This document shows positions 62,294 to 64,000 of a stretch of DNA of 64,000 bases, piece after piece. Position 1 is the stretch's first letter, and every line of letters begins with the position of its first letter. The stretch spans positions 4,568,001 to 4,632,000 of the forward strand of contig NZ_CP036267.1 in assembly GCF_007744255.1 (NCBI RefSeq). The letters are read 5' to 3'. Position numbers and translations under genes: made by a program. Source of the stretch: Thalassoglobus polymorphus (lineage in GTDB: Bacteria; Planctomycetota; Planctomycetia; Planctomycetales; Planctomycetaceae). The notes under the pieces were generated by a model. The model searched no databases and was not told where the DNA came from. It saw only the letters and a list, made by a program, of their open reading frames with translations.

Positions 62294-64000
62294 ATGGAAC
62301 TTCCGAGAATGAACTATTTGTTTCGACTCACTCTGCTTTCGACACTCCTTGTTTGCAATGCCACATTGTTTGCACAAGACAAGCAGACATTGCCCGAAGA
62401 CTCGAAGTATCATGATGGAGTTCCAAAGGGGGAGATCATTGGGCCTATCAAATGGGAAAGCAAAATCTTCCCGGGGACGGTTCGCGACTATTGGCTATAC
62501 GTTCCTGAACAGTACAACAAAGAAAAACCGGCGTGCCTTTTCATCGCACAGGACGGCTTGAATCGAGCCAAGGGCTGGCACATTCCGGAGATTCTCGACA
62601 ACCTGATTCACAAGAACGAAGTCCCAGTGCAAATTGGAATTTTCATCAGCCCCGGAGTCGTTCCTGCTGCCAATTCTAATGCACAAGCCAGGTTCAACCG
62701 TAGTTTCGAATACGATGCTTTAGGAGATCGCTACGCGCGTTTTTTGATCGAAGAGATCATCCCCGAAGTCAAAAAGTCTTACAACATTAGCGACGACCCC
62801 AATGACCGGGCGATAGCTGGAGCAAGTTCCGGAGCGATTTGTGCCTTCACAGCAGCCTGGGAACGTCCCGATCAGTTTCGACGTGTCCTGAGCACAATTG
62901 GGACCTACGTTGGCCTTCGTGGTGGGGACGCTTATCCTGTTTTAATTCGCAAACATGAACCCAAGCCGCTGCGAGTCTTTCTTTCCGATGGCAGAAACGA
63001 CTTGAACCTGTATGGCGGAGAATGGTTCGTTGCCAATCAGGCAATGCTCTCTGCGCTCGAGTTCTCTGGATACGAAGTCGAACATCGTTGGGGCGACGGT
63101 GGTCACAACTCGAAACACGCTGTTCAGATCATGCCGGATGCCATGCGATGGCTCTGGAAAAATTATCCGGAACCCATTCAGGCTGGGACAACCGAGAACC
63201 GGCGAACTGACCTCTTGATTCCCAACGAGAACTGGGAAGCCGTCAGCTCCGGGCATCGATTTACCGAAGGTCCGGTCGCAAACGATATGGGAGAACTTTT
63301 CTTTACTGACATTCCAAACGGGTCAATCCACAAGATTTCGGCTGATGGAACAGTTTCGACGTTTGCGGAAAACAGTCCGGGTGTGAACGGTTTAATGTTT
63401 GGCCCTGATGGCAAACTCTATGCTTGCCAAAACGGAAACAAACAGATTGTCCGTTACACGATGAGTGGAGAAATGGAGGCCGTCTGCAAAGGAGTCGAGA
63501 GCAACGATCTTGTTGTGCTGCACGACGGTTCAGGTTACTTCACCGACCCGAACAACAAAAAAGTCTGGCGATTCTCTCCCGATGGAAAAACGAGCGTGGT
63601 AGACACCGGAATTGAACGTCCAAACGGTGTGATCGTCTCTCCCGACCAAACGTTACTCACGGTCTCAGATACTGCGGGGCGGTTCACGTATTCATTTCAA
63701 ATTCAACCGGATGGAAAACTCGCACACAAACAGGCATATGGTCACCTGCACCTTCCGGACTCGACTGGTAATAGCGGGGCAGATGGAATGACGGTCGACA
63801 CAGAAGGAAGACTCTACGTCACAACTCGTCAGGGATTACAAGTCCTCGATCAACCGGGGCGGGTCCACTTGATCATCGACAAGCCACAAGACGGATGGCT
63901 TTCGAACGTTGTCTTTGGCGGAAAAAACTTTGACACACTCTATGTGACCTGTGGAGACAAAGTCTTCAAACGACGTGTCAAAGCGACTGGTGTGCAACCT
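62294..64000 (+). CDS. Partial esterase-SMP-30 fusion protein
   Basis: An open frame of 569 codons runs off the window end. ATG at 62294 or 62309; the latter gives the signal peptide MNYLFRLTLLSTLLVCNATL, then FAQ. Residues about 35-285 are an enterochelin-esterase-like hydrolase with the elbow GASSGA, an Asp in LSDGRNDL and a His in WGDGGHNSKHA. Residues about 300 onward are an SMP-30/gluconolactonase propeller (RFTEGPVAN Glu, GVNGLMFGPDG, YFTDPNN, RPNGVIVSPD, GADGMTVD). The metal ligands Glu, Asn and Asp are visible. It may hydrolyse a sugar ester then open its lactone (inference). The gene follows the dimethylformamidase-like gene after about 90 bases. Confidence 0.88.
   Translation, partial: MELPRMNYLFRLTLLSTLLVCNATLFAQDKQTLPEDSKYHDGVPKGEIIGPIKWESKIFPGTVRDYWLYVPEQYNKEKPACLFIAQDGLNRAKGWHIPEILDNLIHKNEVPVQIGIFISPGVVPAANSNAQARFNRSFEYDALGDRYARFLIEEIIPEVKKSYNISDDPNDRAIAGASSGAICAFTAAWERPDQFRRVLSTIGTYVGLRGGDAYPVLIRKHEPKPLRVFLSDGRNDLNLYGGEWFVANQAMLSALEFSGYEVEHRWGDGGHNSKHAVQIMPDAMRWLWKNYPEPIQAGTTENRRTDLLIPNENWEAVSSGHRFTEGPVANDMGELFFTDIPNGSIHKISADGTVSTFAENSPGVNGLMFGPDGKLYACQNGNKQIVRYTMSGEMEAVCKGVESNDLVVLHDGSGYFTDPNNKKVWRFSPDGKTSVVDTGIERPNGVIVSPDQTLLTVSDTAGRFTYSFQIQPDGKLAHKQAYGHLHLPDSTGNSGADGMTVDTEGRLYVTTRQGLQVLDQPGRVHLIIDKPQDGWLSNVVFGGKNFDTLYVTCGDKVFKRRVKATGVQP

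Overview
The window looks like a chromosomal stretch from a planctomycete (order Planctomycetales, Gimesia/Rubinisphaera-like in flavour). This rests on gene families nearly diagnostic of that group: two DUF1559 pseudopilin-like proteins, a DUF1549/DUF1553 protein, a planctomycete-cytochrome (PSCyt1)-WD40 fusion, FG-GAP and HEAT-repeat proteins, a PGPGW membrane protein, many exported proteins, sparse operons and long intergenic gaps. No rRNA, tRNA or CRISPR array was seen.

Layout. 1-98: 5' end of a leftward gene cut by the window edge. 371-7733: SDR oxidoreductase, S41 protease plus WD40-like protein, membrane-anchored dual-specificity phosphatase overlapping an exported esterase, HEAT-repeat protein and a small membrane protein. 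8117-10072: an orphan OLD-family ATPase/TOPRIM nuclease, the main defence candidate. 10280-17306: FAD oxidoreductase with a golvesin-like tail, a GntR/YtrA-type regulator-ABC-permease operon, a zinc ribbon and NagA. 17415-22306: a triple 79-bp repeat, DUF1559 protein, ArfB-like ribosome rescue factor, App1-like phosphatase, exported protein and YacG. 22581-28661: AsnS, Der, LysM protein and a histidine kinase. 28764-34413: a ketosynthase-fold protein without its catalytic cysteine, then an oligopeptide-type ABC operon (binding protein, two permeases, no ATPases). 34852-38954: vWA protein and a two-component pair. 39125-42784: PGPGW protein overlapping MiaB tail to tail, LarB and a lipoprotein. 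42990-44740: a dense repeat cluster next to an IS110-family element. 44738-47671: DUF1559 protein and a D-2-hydroxyacid dehydrogenase. 47965-58347: a large exported-protein cluster (DUF1549/1553, 1248-residue pre-peptidase/coiled-coil protein, PSCyt1-WD40-coiled-coil protein, enolase-superfamily enzyme). 58381-64000: zinc ribbon, haem-motif FG-GAP lipoprotein, dimethylformamidase-like protein and an esterase/SMP-30 fusion that runs off the window.

The most unexpected signal is not a gene. A dispersed repeat (family A) occurs seven times, every copy aligning at exactly 79 bp. It can fold into a long hairpin whose ends pair fully on only one strand (through G-U pairs), and a diverged copy keeps the hairpin with changed bases. 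A second, roughly 60-105 bp family (family B) has at least eight copies and shares a 14-bp end module with family A. Both sit only between genes. The other notable pattern is a set of alanine/lysine-rich coiled-coil insertions sharing one sequence motif in two neighbouring giant exported proteins.
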